Below, piece by piece: positions 15,247 to 24,158 of a DNA stretch of 60,490 nt (position 1 is its first letter; each line of letters begins with the position of its first letter). The stretch lies in the NCBI GenBank assembly GCA_014799465.1, contig JAAVHZ010000057.1, forward strand, positions 1 through 60,490, in the 5' to 3' direction. A model generated the notes under the pieces. The model searched no databases and had not been told where the DNA came from. It saw only the letters and a list, made by a program, of their open reading frames with translations. Position numbers and translations under genes: made by a program. The DNA comes from Lachnospiraceae bacterium. Its GTDB lineage: Bacteria > Bacillota > Clostridia > Lachnospirales > Lachnospiraceae.

Positions 15247-16485
15247 TTGTTGCAGTATATACAGGGGTATGTGAAAGTCGGAGTAACGGGTCTTAACAGA
15301 GAACGTTTCTTAAATCTCTGCAGAAACCATAATCTGAATATTTGGAAGTTGAGAAAGAAAGAGGGACAATGTACATTCTACATACAAGTATGTGATTTTA
15401 GAAAACTAAAAGATATAAGGAGAAAATCGTCCTGCAGGGTGAAAATTCTCGAAAAACATGGTACACCATTTTTTATAAATAAGTATTGTAAAAGGGTAAT
15501 GTTTTTTGGAGGAATCATCCTGTTTTTTCTTATAACATATCAAATGTCATTATATGTATGGAATATTTCATTAGAGGGAAATTACAGCTATACAGAAGAT
15601 ATTATATTGGAAAAGCTGGCGGAAAACGGGATAAAACATGGTATATACAAATCAAAGATAGTAGGAAGTGAAATTGAAAGGCTTATAAGAAACTCATATC
15701 CTGATATAACATGGGTATCTACAGAACTAAAAGGAACAAGGCTTATTATACACATAAAAGAAAACTTTGACCGTACAATACCTGAAACAGAGGAAAAACC
15801 ATATAATATATTATCCGGAAAACAGGGAGTAATAACAAATATAATAACCAGAACGGGCACACCCCTTGTTAAAGCAGGAGATGAGGTTGAAGCCGATACC
15901 GTTCTGGTTTCGGGAGTAATTGAAATATATGGGGATGATGGAGCTGTGGCAGCTACAGAGTATGTGCCTGCCGATGCAGATATATATGGCAGGATAGTTT
16001 ATCCTTATTCAGATGAGTTTTCCATGAATTATGCCGCAAAAGAATATACGGGAAAAAGTAAAAATGCATTTTCGACAGGAGTGGCAGACAGTTGGATAAA
16101 TGTGATGGGCTTGCCGGTCAGATATGAAAACTTCGATATGATAACGGAAACACATCAGGCACACCTGTTTGATAACTTTTATCTGCCGTTATATTTTGTT
16201 TCTTATAAATATAATGAATATATTATAGAAAATAGAAAATACTCTGAAAATGAAGCAAAAGAACTTGCAAATGTAAATTTAGAACGTTTTTTAAAAGAAT
16301 TAGTAGAAAAGGGTATTCAAATTATACAAAATGATGTTAAAATAGAGATTAATGATAAAAAATGCATTGCATTCGGAAATATTATTGTGGAAGAACGTTT
16401 GGGAGAGATTCAGTATATTACGGATGAAATGAAATCATCAGATAATAATGAGGAAGGAAATCAGGACGAAGATGAGCGTGATTGA
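15247..16485 (+). CDS. yqfD: Sporulation protein YqfD
   Basis: About 412 residues. N-terminal cytoplasmic part (GYVKVGVTGLNRERFLNLC), one membrane helix near residues 84-107 (MFFGGIILFFLITYQMSLYVW), and an extracytoplasmic part with LEGNYSYTEDIILEKLAENGI, as in FtsQ/POTRA-like folds, and YqfD-type IKENF and IVYPYS. Needed for efficient sporulation in Bacillus. The start is unclear: there is no ATG or GTG in frame; TTG 15247 is 18 bases from GAGGGG while an ACG at 15238 is 9 bases away. It overlaps the phoH start. Confidence 0.88.
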   Translation: MLQYIQGYVKVGVTGLNRERFLNLCRNHNLNIWKLRKKEGQCTFYIQVCDFRKLKDIRRKSSCRVKILEKHGTPFFINKYCKRVMFFGGIILFFLITYQMSLYVWNISLEGNYSYTEDIILEKLAENGIKHGIYKSKIVGSEIERLIRNSYPDITWVSTELKGTRLIIHIKENFDRTIPETEEKPYNILSGKQGVITNIITRTGTPLVKAGDEVEADTVLVSGVIEIYGDDGAVAATEYVPADADIYGRIVYPYSDEFSMNYAAKEYTGKSKNAFSTGVADSWINVMGLPVRYENFDMITETHQAHLFDNFYLPLYFVSYKYNEYIIENRKYSENEAKELANVNLERFLKELVEKGIQIIQNDVKIEINDKKCIAFGNIIVEERLGEIQYITDEMKSSDNNEEGNQDEDERD

Positions 16486-17437
16486 AAGTATAATGGATAT
16501 TCCTGCTGGACATGAACAAAATGTATTCGGGCAGTTTGATGCACATTTAAAGAAAATAGAAAAGACTCTTCATGTCACTGTTATAGCAAGAGAGTCCGAA
16601 CTGAAAATAATAGGAAGTGATGTCAGTGCAAAGAGAGCAAAAGAGGTATTTACGGAACTTATTGAATTATCAAAAAGAGGTAATACAATAACAGAACAAA
16701 ACGTAAACTATGCACTCAGCCTTTCAATGGAAGGTATGACAGATACAATAACGGAACTTGATAAAGATATAATATGCAGAACTATAAGCGGCAAGCCTAT
16801 AAAACCAAAAACACATGGGCAGAAGAAGTATATAGATGAGATAAGGGATAAGATGATAGTATTTGGAATAGGTCCTGCCGGAACGGGTAAGACTTATCTT
16901 GGAATGGCAATGGCAATAACAGCATTTAAAAATAATGAGGTAAATAGGATAATTCTTACAAGACCTGCTATTGAAGCAGGAGAGAATCTGGGATTTCTTC
17001 CGGGTGACCTGCAGAGCAAGGTAGACCCATATTTAAGACCATTATATGATGCACTGTATCAGATAATGGGAGCTGAAAGTTATTTAAGCAATTCTGAAAA
17101 GGGGCTTATTGAGGTGGCTCCTTTGGCATACATGAGAGGACGTACTCTTGATAATGCATATATAATACTTGACGAAGCACAGAATACCACACCTGCACAG
17201 ATGAAAATGTTCCTGACGAGAATAGGATTTGGTTCAAAGGTAATAATTACCGGAGACCTGACACAGAAAGACCTGCCGAAGGGTACAATATCAGGACTGG
17301 ATACTGCAATAAAGGTTCTTAAAAATATTGACGAAGTAGCATTTGTGCAGCTTACAAGTCAGGATGTGGTGCGTCATCCGCTTGTACAAAAGATAGTAAA
17401 GGCATATGAAGAATATGAACACAGCAAAAAGAATTAA
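16472..17437 (+). CDS. phoH: PhoH-like ATPase
   Basis: A 321-residue P-loop ATPase of the PhoH/YbeZ family, thought to work with YbeY in RNA metabolism. Visible: an N-terminal KH-like segment (LKIIGSDVSAKRAKEVF), Walker A GIGPAGTGKTYLG, RPAIEAGENLGFLPGDL, Walker B YIILDEAQNTT, and RIGFGSKVIITGD. The gene starts inside the 3' end of yqfD. ATG 16472 with AGGA 5 bases upstream is preferred over an ATG 24 bases earlier. It overlaps the next gene by about 32 bases, showing tight coupling. Confidence 0.95.
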   Translation: MSVIESIMDIPAGHEQNVFGQFDAHLKKIEKTLHVTVIARESELKIIGSDVSAKRAKEVFTELIELSKRGNTITEQNVNYALSLSMEGMTDTITELDKDIICRTISGKPIKPKTHGQKKYIDEIRDKMIVFGIGPAGTGKTYLGMAMAITAFKNNEVNRIILTRPAIEAGENLGFLPGDLQSKVDPYLRPLYDALYQIMGAESYLSNSEKGLIEVAPLAYMRGRTLDNAYIILDEAQNTTPAQMKMFLTRIGFGSKVIITGDLTQKDLPKGTISGLDTAIKVLKNIDEVAFVQLTSQDVVRHPLVQKIVKAYEEYEHSKKN

Positions 17438-18599
17438 TAAAAATAATATATATAAATATATAATAATGGCAACTGCATTTTTTTATACGGTTGTATTCAG
17501 TTGGTATTCTATTAATAAGGCACCTTTATTTCTATATGAAAAGCAGGGAATAGTATCGATAATTGCATTTTTGTCAATAGCATTTCTGATATGTATACTT
17601 AAATATGCCCCTTCAAATATGGAATGGAGTATATTTATTATTGTGTATTGTGTTTTATTTGCTACTCAGGCGGTATTTGTAAAATTGCAGCCGGTTTATA
17701 TACCGATAGTGTTACCGGCAGTAATTATTGCAGTTCTTTACAAACCGTATAGTGGCATAGTTTTTCATTTAATGTATGTAGTATCATTTTATTATATAGT
17801 ACAGTCGGACAAGCCGGAATCATTAATATATTATCTTATTTTTGGTATTATAGCCTGCCTGCTGACCGATTTTATGAAAAGTATTAAAAGCATTATAGAT
17901 TCGTTTATTATAATGGGTGTAAGTTATATGATACTTGTAATAATATGGATGCAGTATAACAGTGGAAAGGTTGACTATATGGGTATCTTTCCGGGATTTA
18001 TACAGTTGTTTTTTACCATGGCAGTGTGCTTTGTATGTGTAATTGGCAGAAAGTTTAATGAAATACGAAAGAAACCTGCCAAAAGCAAGTACAGTATATA
18101 TTGTAATGAAGACTTTGCTCCGATTAAAGAACTGCGTGATACATCTTTAAGAGTATTTTATCATACACTTGAGGTTGCCGATTTGTCAGCGGCGGCGGCA
18201 GCGGCAATTGGTGCAGATGCCATGCTTGCCAGGGCAGGTGCAATGTACCATGATATTGGAAAAACCATGAGCAATAATTATGTAAAGGCAGGTATAATTA
18301 TTGCAAAAGAAAATAATGTTCCTCAAGAGGTTATAAATATTATAGAGGAACATAATGGGAAGATAAGGAAACCGCAGAGTGCAGAGGCAGCAATAGTATT
18401 GTTGTCGGATACACTGGTGGCTACAAAGGATTATATGATGAAATCAGGCGGTAAAATGATGGAAGAGCGGAAACTGATTGATAATGTGATGTCTTTAAGG
18501 CTTGATGGAGGCTTGATTGATGAATCAGGGCTTACATTAAGCCAGTTCAGAGAGATAAAGAAAGTATTTATAAGTATGCGGTGTGGCAGTGATGATTAA
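17406..18599 (+). CDS. pgpH: PgpH/YqfF-type membrane HD phosphodiesterase, short form
   Basis: A 397-residue protein with six or seven membrane helices in the first 220 residues and a C-terminal HD domain: FYHTLEVADLS (H near residue 253), GAMYHDIGKT (HD near residue 282) and IIEEHNGKI. In Bacillus, YqfF/PgpH degrades c-di-AMP and is about 711 residues, with a large extracellular 7TMR-HDED domain before the helices. That domain is absent here. Position between phoH and ybeY is canonical. Start ATG 17406 (or 17415) lies within the phoH end. Confidence 0.88.
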   Translation: MKNMNTAKRINKNNIYKYIIMATAFFYTVVFSWYSINKAPLFLYEKQGIVSIIAFLSIAFLICILKYAPSNMEWSIFIIVYCVLFATQAVFVKLQPVYIPIVLPAVIIAVLYKPYSGIVFHLMYVVSFYYIVQSDKPESLIYYLIFGIIACLLTDFMKSIKSIIDSFIIMGVSYMILVIIWMQYNSGKVDYMGIFPGFIQLFFTMAVCFVCVIGRKFNEIRKKPAKSKYSIYCNEDFAPIKELRDTSLRVFYHTLEVADLSAAAAAAIGADAMLARAGAMYHDIGKTMSNNYVKAGIIIAKENNVPQEVINIIEEHNGKIRKPQSAEAAIVLLSDTLVATKDYMMKSGGKMMEERKLIDNVMSLRLDGGLIDESGLTLSQFREIKKVFISMRCGSDD

Positions 18600-18635
18600 A
18601 TATAATTACAAACTTCCAATGAATGGAGAGATGAG

Positions 18636-19133
18636 ATGAGTCTTAATATTGAAAAAGAAACAGAAATAGAACCGGATTTTGATTTTAGGAATATTATAAA
18701 AAATGTTGTAAATTATTCGTTAGATTATGTAAATTGTCCATATGAAACAGAACTGAATGTGACGCTTACGGATAATGAAGAAATTCATCGTATAAATAAA
18801 GAGTTTAGGAATATTGACAGTCCTACGGATGTATTATCATTTCCAATGATAGAATATATGAAACCGGGAGATTTTTCGGTAGTAGAAGACAATGAACAGG
18901 ATTATTTTGAACCTGACTCAGGTGAACTTGTACTGGGTGATATTATAATATCATTGGAAAAGGTGTATTCTCAGGCTGATGAATATGGGCATACTCCTAA
19001 AAGGGAGCTTGCATTCCTTGTGGCACACAGTATGCTTCATCTGTTTGGGTATGATCATATGGATGATGCAGAACGTAGTGATATGGAAAAGAAACAGAAA
19101 GAAATACTAGATGCACTAAAAATATACCGATAG
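18636..19133 (+). CDS. ybeY: Endoribonuclease YbeY
   Basis: A 165-residue metalloprotein involved in 16S rRNA 3' maturation and ribosome quality control. The zinc site HSMLHLFGYDH is complete, and IDSPTDVLSFPM, the second conserved block, precedes it. GGAGAG lies 5 bases before ATG 18636. The C terminus ends at the TAG where a structured repeat begins. Confidence 0.95.
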   Translation: MSLNIEKETEIEPDFDFRNIIKNVVNYSLDYVNCPYETELNVTLTDNEEIHRINKEFRNIDSPTDVLSFPMIEYMKPGDFSVVEDNEQDYFEPDSGELVLGDIIISLEKVYSQADEYGHTPKRELAFLVAHSMLHLFGYDHMDDAERSDMEKKQKEILDALKIYR

Positions 19134-19240
19134 TGTGAGAAGAAAATCTAAGGCTGCAAAATACGCAGCCTAAGATTTTCTAAGTCTCACGATGAATAAC
19201 TTTAGGTTATTGTTAGTGCCAATTTTGTCGGCATTACAGT
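19131..19240 (+). repeat. Structured intergenic repeat, copy 1
   Basis: Begins at the ybeY stop codon with TAGTGTGAGAAG. Hairpin: GTGAGA (19135-19140), AGAAAATCT (19141-19149) and GGCTGC (19152-19157) pair with GCAGCC (19165-19170), AGATTTTCT (19173-19181) and TCTCAC (19185-19190). A second shared block, TTTAGGT..TTGTT.GTGCCAATTT, follows at 19201-19224. The copy at 38995-39130 has the same two parts plus an extra hairpin between them. It may also serve as a terminator but lacks a clear T run. Confidence 0.8.
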
Positions 19241-19305
19241 ATGGATGTATGTATGAGTTGAAACTTTATGATAGTAATAGTGATAGAAAGGGAAAGGTTG
19301 ATAAT

Positions 19306-19689
19306 ATGACTGATAATGAGTTGATAGAAATTGCTTATGAAGCGGAAAAGATGGCTTATGCTCCATACTCTAAGTTCAGTGTGGGGGCAGCACTGCTTAC
19401 GGATGATGGTAAAGTGTATACGGGATGCAATGTGGAAAATTCTTCGTTTGGTGCATCGGTGTGTGCTGAACGTACAGCCGCACTGAAGGCAGTGTCTGAG
19501 GGTAACAGGAGATTTAAGGCAGTGGCTATTGTATCTTCATCAAAAGAGTATACTTATCCATGTGGTATATGCAGACAATTTTTATCAGAGTTTATGAAAG
19601 AAGATGGGAAGATTTTGCTGCATGATAAAGACGAGGGAATAAAGATACACACTCTTGGAGAATTGTTTCCTGAAGCATTTATTTTATAA
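19306..19689 (+). CDS. cdd: Cytidine deaminase
   Basis: A 127-residue zinc enzyme that converts cytidine or deoxycytidine to uridine forms in pyrimidine salvage. Motifs: YAPYSKFSVGAALL, GCNVENSSFGASVCAERTA and YPCGICRQFL, with three cysteine zinc ligands as in the tetrameric Gram-positive type. GGAAAGG lies 8 bases before ATG 19306; an open frame upstream (from 19192) runs through the repeat and is rejected. In Bacillus dgkA lies between ybeY and cdd; here it is missing and the repeat occupies that place. Confidence 0.95.
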   Translation: MTDNELIEIAYEAEKMAYAPYSKFSVGAALLTDDGKVYTGCNVENSSFGASVCAERTAALKAVSEGNRRFKAVAIVSSSKEYTYPCGICRQFLSEFMKEDGKILLHDKDEGIKIHTLGELFPEAFIL

Positions 19690-19772
19690 ATAAAGTATAA
19701 ACCGGAAAAATGTGGCAGATACTTAAATTATCAGATGAAATATTTTCATGAATAATTTAAGGAGGATGCCTT

Positions 19773-20393
19773 ATGAAAAAGATAGCATATACATTTAGCT
19801 TTATTGTACTGTCATTTGTATTTGTAATGGCATATTACTGTTGTTACTACTATGCTACTAATAATATGAAGTCAGATGGGATAAAGACTATTTATGAAAC
19901 AATGGATGAAAATCCGGCATTAAATGACGATATGGCAGATGCAAATGCGGTGAAGGAAGAAATAGTAAGCAGTGAAACAAGGTATATATTAGAAACATAT
20001 AATATGGATACGGATACTATTACGAAAGAGGAGCTTACGGTTCCGGTAGAGTTTCTTGGAATGGACAGGCAGTCTATGATAGATTATCTGTCTGATTATA
20101 ATGACAGTAATGTGGATGATAATACAGAAAATATCAGATTAGTATCATTTTCAAGTGCCTATATAGTAATCCGCAAATCCATAAAGAATGAAGATAAAAC
20201 AGAATATAATTACTGGATAACAGAGGAAAACGGTATAGTAATGGTATACAAGGCGGACAAAGAAGAATTGTATCTTGATACAGGAATAGAAACAATTGAT
20301 TTAGAAAAGGAAGACAAAAAGAAATTACAGAATGGATTTTATCTTGAAAATATACAGGAACTATATAATTATCTTGAAACGATTACCAGTTAG
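19773..20393 (+). CDS. BofC-like exported protein
   Basis: A 206-residue protein with an N-terminal membrane helix (YTFSFIVLSFVFVMAYYCC). The C-terminal part (YWITEENGIVMVYKADKEEL, then IETIDLEKEDKKKLQNGFYL and ELYNYLE) resembles the BofC C-terminal domain, which in Bacillus controls the SpoIVB protease in the forespore intermembrane space. The middle is acidic and poorly conserved-looking. Call rests on the C-terminal pattern only. GGAGG lies 8 bases before ATG. Confidence 0.6.
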   Translation: MKKIAYTFSFIVLSFVFVMAYYCCYYYATNNMKSDGIKTIYETMDENPALNDDMADANAVKEEIVSSETRYILETYNMDTDTITKEELTVPVEFLGMDRQSMIDYLSDYNDSNVDDNTENIRLVSFSSAYIVIRKSIKNEDKTEYNYWITEENGIVMVYKADKEELYLDTGIETIDLEKEDKKKLQNGFYLENIQELYNYLETITS

Positions 20394-20410
20394 CGAAAGG
20401 TATAAAAATT

Positions 20411-21586
20411 ATGATACATGAGGTAGTAGTGGCGGGAGGCGGAGCATCAGGTATGATGGCTGCTATAACTGCTGCAGGCAGAGGAAAAAAAGTTACCATA
20501 TTAGAGCATATGGACAGGCTTGGGAAAAAAATACTGATGACAGGAAATGGCAGATGCAATTATTCAAATATTAATCAGAATATTTCCTGTTACAGAACTT
20601 CAGATAAAGGATTTGTAGAAGATGTATTAAATAAGTTTTCACAAAGAGAGGCTACTGAATTTTTTAAACAAAATGGTATAGTAACCAAAAACAGAAACGG
20701 ATATCTGTATCCAAATTCGGGACAGGCATCAGTAATAAATGATATACTACGGATTAAATGTGAGAATCTTGGTATTAATATTTTGTATAATATGGAATGT
20801 ACATCTGTAAAAAAAGACAATGGTTTTTTCAGATTAAAATGTACAAATAAAGAGAATGGCAGACAAAATGAGATAAAAGCAGGTTCATTAATAATAAGTA
20901 CAGGCGGTAAGTCATATAGCAAAACAGGTTCTGACGGCAGCGGATATACTATTTTAAAAAAGCTTGGGCACAGCATAGTGAAACCGCTGCCGGCTCTTAC
21001 TTCACTTCATTGCAGCGAAAAATTTTTCAAGTCACTAAAAGGGGTAAGATGTGATGGCAAAGTAATTCTGTATGTGGAAGGCAGATATGCAGCGGAGGAT
21101 AAAGGTGAAATACAGCTTACTGATTATGGGATATCCGGCATTCCGGTATTTCAAGTAAGCAGATATGCATCAATAGCATTAGATAAGAAAAAAAAGGTGA
21201 CTGCAGTTATAGATTTTCTTCCTGATATGAAAGCTGATGAGGTTAAAAAACTGCTGCAAAATGATAACTCATTTACATTAGAGCAGAAACTTAATGGTAT
21301 GATTAATAAAAAGCTGTCTGCCGTAATGCTTAAATACAATTTAGATGAAATTATAAAAAATCTTAAATCAATGAAGGTGAATGTGACTGCTACAGGGGGA
21401 TTTGAACAGTCACAGGTATGTACAGGCGGTGTAAATGTAAATGAAATATGCAGTACTACAATGGAATCAAAGATTGTAAAAAATCTGTTTATAACAGGTG
21501 AGGTAATAGATGTGGACGGAGTATGTGGAGGATATAATCTTCAATGGGCATGGTCCACAGGGTTCATAGCAGGAAGTAATTGTTAA
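20411..21586 (+). CDS. FAD-dependent oxidoreductase, HI0933/YhiN family
   Basis: A 391-residue flavoprotein. N-terminal dinucleotide site VVAGGGASGMMAAITAAGRG, then LEHMDRLGKKILMTGNGRCN, the YhiN/HI0933 signature, then STGGKSYSKTGSDGSGY, and a C-terminal GEVIDVDGVCGGYNLQWAWS where FAD closes the fold. The substrate is unknown (some are annotated as aminoacetone oxidase-like). It lies 17 bases after the BofC-like gene and 18 before a second flavoprotein, so these three form a transcription unit. Confidence 0.92.
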   Translation: MIHEVVVAGGGASGMMAAITAAGRGKKVTILEHMDRLGKKILMTGNGRCNYSNINQNISCYRTSDKGFVEDVLNKFSQREATEFFKQNGIVTKNRNGYLYPNSGQASVINDILRIKCENLGINILYNMECTSVKKDNGFFRLKCTNKENGRQNEIKAGSLIISTGGKSYSKTGSDGSGYTILKKLGHSIVKPLPALTSLHCSEKFFKSLKGVRCDGKVILYVEGRYAAEDKGEIQLTDYGISGIPVFQVSRYASIALDKKKKVTAVIDFLPDMKADEVKKLLQNDNSFTLEQKLNGMINKKLSAVMLKYNLDEIIKNLKSMKVNVTATGGFEQSQVCTGGVNVNEICSTTMESKIVKNLFITGEVIDVDGVCGGYNLQWAWSTGFIAGSNC

Positions 21587-21604
21587 GGAAAGGCAGAGAT
21601 TTAA

Positions 21605-23194
21605 ATGCTTAGAATAAATCAGATAAAGTTGAATCCCGGACATTCCGAAAAGGAATTAAAGGATGAGATTGTAAAAACACTAAGAATAGATGAAAAACAA
21701 CTTATATCATATGAAATAGCCAAAAAATCCATAGATGCCAGAAAAGGACAGATAAAATTCTGTTATGCCGTAAATGTTAAAATACAGGATGAAAAAAATA
21801 AAATCCGCAAGATTAACAATAAAAATATTATGTCAATCAATCCGGTAAAATATGTTCCATCCATAACGGGAAATATAAAAGAAGAATTGAGCCCGATTGT
21901 AACAGGGAGTGGTCCGGCAGGATTATTCTGCACTTATATGCTTGCTTTATATGGCTACAAACCTGTTCTTATAGAACGTGGTGAAGATGTGGATACCAGA
22001 ACCAAAACAGTTGAAAAATTCTGGAAAACCGGAATATTAAAAACTTCTTCAAATGTTCAATTTGGTGAAGGCGGAGCAGGAACTTTTTCAGACGGAAAGT
22101 TAAATACTCTTGTAAAGGATAAGTTTGGCAGGAACAGATTTGTATTAGAGACATTTGTAAAATTTGGTGCACCTGAGGAGATACTATACATAAATAAGCC
22201 GCATATAGGTACGGATATACTATCAAAAGTAGTAAAAAACATGAGAAATGAGATTATAAAACTTGGAGGAAGTGTAAGATTTAACACCTGCCTCACAGAT
22301 ATAACAATATCCGGTGACAGACTGACAGAAATAGAAGTTAACGGAAGTGAGAAGCTTCCATGCAGTACACTGGTTTTAGCATTAGGGCACAGTTCAAGGG
22401 ATACATTTAATATGTTGTATCAAAAAGGGCTTGCCATGGAATCAAAATCATTTGCGGTAGGGGTCAGGGTTCAGCATCCACAGGAAATGATAAATTTATC
22501 ACAGTATAAAATAAAAAACAGCCCATATCTTCCGGCGGCAGATTATAAAGTGGCAGCTAATTTGGATTCGGGAAGAGGGGTGTATTCTTTTTGTATGTGT
22601 CCGGGAGGATATGTGGTCAATGCTTCATCTGAACCCAATATGCTTGCCATAAACGGTATGAGTTATAGCAGCCGTAATGGGAATAATGCCAACAGCGCTA
22701 TTATAGTTACAGTCTCACCAAAAGACTTTAATGGTGAAGGACCTCTGTCAGGTGTGGAATATCAACGGCGTCTTGAACGTATGGCATATAATATAGCCGG
22801 AGGAAATGTTCCGGTTCAGATGCTGAAAGACTTTAAAGCCGGTCAGCAGACCGTTGAATTTGGAGATATAGAACCTGCGATAAAGGGAAAGTACCAGAAA
22901 GCTGATTTGAGGAACATATTACCGGATTACATTTCGGAATCAATTATACAGGGAATGGATATATTTGCGGAAAAGATACAGGGATTTAACAGAGATGATA
23001 CTATATTAGCAGGAATAGAGAGCAGAACTTCATCTCCGGTAAGAATATTAAGAGATGAAACTTATCAAAGCAATGTTAAGGGAATATATCCATGTGGTGA
23101 AGGTGCCGGATATGCAGGAGGAATAACATCTGCTGCAATGGACGGAATAAAAGTTTTTGACGGAATTTCTGCAAAAATAAAACCATTTTCATAA
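21605..23194 (+). CDS. FAD-dependent dehydrogenase, large family member
   Basis: A 529-residue protein. A short N-terminal ferredoxin-like segment (residues 1-90, with SYEIAKKSIDARKGQIKF) precedes the FAD-binding GSGPAGLFCTYMLALYG, then LIERGEDVDTR, FGEGGAGTFSDGKLNT and the C-terminal GEGAGYAGGITSAAMDG. This is the broad family of uncharacterised FAD dehydrogenases common in Firmicutes. Function unknown. It ends about 70 bases before proB. Confidence 0.9.
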   Translation: MLRINQIKLNPGHSEKELKDEIVKTLRIDEKQLISYEIAKKSIDARKGQIKFCYAVNVKIQDEKNKIRKINNKNIMSINPVKYVPSITGNIKEELSPIVTGSGPAGLFCTYMLALYGYKPVLIERGEDVDTRTKTVEKFWKTGILKTSSNVQFGEGGAGTFSDGKLNTLVKDKFGRNRFVLETFVKFGAPEEILYINKPHIGTDILSKVVKNMRNEIIKLGGSVRFNTCLTDITISGDRLTEIEVNGSEKLPCSTLVLALGHSSRDTFNMLYQKGLAMESKSFAVGVRVQHPQEMINLSQYKIKNSPYLPAADYKVAANLDSGRGVYSFCMCPGGYVVNASSEPNMLAINGMSYSSRNGNNANSAIIVTVSPKDFNGEGPLSGVEYQRRLERMAYNIAGGNVPVQMLKDFKAGQQTVEFGDIEPAIKGKYQKADLRNILPDYISESIIQGMDIFAEKIQGFNRDDTILAGIESRTSSPVRILRDETYQSNVKGIYPCGEGAGYAGGITSAAMDGIKVFDGISAKIKPFS

Positions 23195-23263
23195 AAAAGC
23201 GTGACTAAACAGGAATTTTGTAGTAATATTAGTAAAGTTTACATTTTATAATTAGAAAGGATA

Positions 23264-24130
23264 ATGACTGTTTTTATGAATACCAGAGACAGGTTAAAGG
23301 ATAAAAGAAGAATTGTAATAAAGATAGGTTCATCATCGCTGACACATTCACAGACTGGTAAAATAGATTTGGCAAAATTAGAGAAACTGGTCAGAATACT
23401 GTCTGATTTGAGAAATCAGGGCAAGGATGTTATACTTGTGTCATCAGGAGCTATTGCGGTAGGAACTGCATTATGCAGGAACCAGACACATCTTACTGAT
23501 TATGAAAATACTACACTTGCGGAAAAACAGGCATTTGCGGCAATCGGTCAGGCACAGCTTATAATGATATATCAAAAATTATTTTCAGAATATGGTCAGA
23601 CGGCAGCACAGGTATTAATGACAAAGTTTACTATTGCCAATAATCTCAGCCGGAAAAATGCTGAAAATACATTTAGTGAGCTGTTAAAACTGGGTGTTAT
23701 TCCTGTTGTTAATGAAAATGATACAGTAGCAACATTCGAGATAGAGTTTGGTGATAATGACAGGCTGTCGGCAATGGTTGCCGCTATAGTTAAGGCAGAT
23801 TTGCTCATTCTTTTGTCGGATATAGACGGATTGTTTACAGATGACCCGAACAGTAATCCGAATGCACGTTTTATCAATATTGTTCCTGATATTTCAGAGG
23901 AATTTATGGATATGGGAAAAGATAGTACAGGGAGCAGTGTTGGAACAGGTGGTATGAGTGCAAAGCTGGCAGCAGCCAAAATAGCAACTGATTCCGGAAC
24001 TGATATGGTTATATCAAACGGCAATGATTTGCTTAATATTTACAGGATAATTAATGGAGAAGAATGTGGAACACTTTTCCTTGCCCACAAAAATGAAAAC
24101 TTCTATCTTGCAGATTATATAGAAGAATAG
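23264..24130 (+). CDS. proB: Glutamate 5-kinase
   Basis: A 288-residue amino acid kinase that phosphorylates glutamate in the first step of proline synthesis. Motifs: RIVIKIGSSSLTH, DVILVSSGAIAVG, PVVNENDTV, FGDNDRLSAMVA and GTGGMSAKLAAA. It has only the kinase domain; the C-terminal PUA domain of the E. coli enzyme (367 residues) is absent, which is a known short form. Start unsure: ATG 23264 is 3 bases after GAAAGG, ATG 23276 is 15 bases after it. proA lies 2.9 kb downstream, not adjacent. Confidence 0.95.
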   Translation: MTVFMNTRDRLKDKRRIVIKIGSSSLTHSQTGKIDLAKLEKLVRILSDLRNQGKDVILVSSGAIAVGTALCRNQTHLTDYENTTLAEKQAFAAIGQAQLIMIYQKLFSEYGQTAAQVLMTKFTIANNLSRKNAENTFSELLKLGVIPVVNENDTVATFEIEFGDNDRLSAMVAAIVKADLLILLSDIDGLFTDDPNSNPNARFINIVPDISEEFMDMGKDSTGSSVGTGGMSAKLAAAKIATDSGTDMVISNGNDLLNIYRIINGEECGTLFLAHKNENFYLADYIEE

Positions 24131-24158
24131 TATATGAAAGAGAGGAGAAAGCTCTCAA

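Noticed and set aside
19192-19305. An N-terminal extension of cytidine deaminase from 19192
   Set aside because: It reads through the structured repeat, lacks a ribosome binding site, and would make the enzyme longer than its family; ATG 19306 has GGAAAGG at 8 bases.
23218-23252. TTGTAG and TATAAT before proB as a promoter
   Set aside because: The spacer is 23 bases, too long, and a start from this TATAAT would fall within the ribosome binding site.
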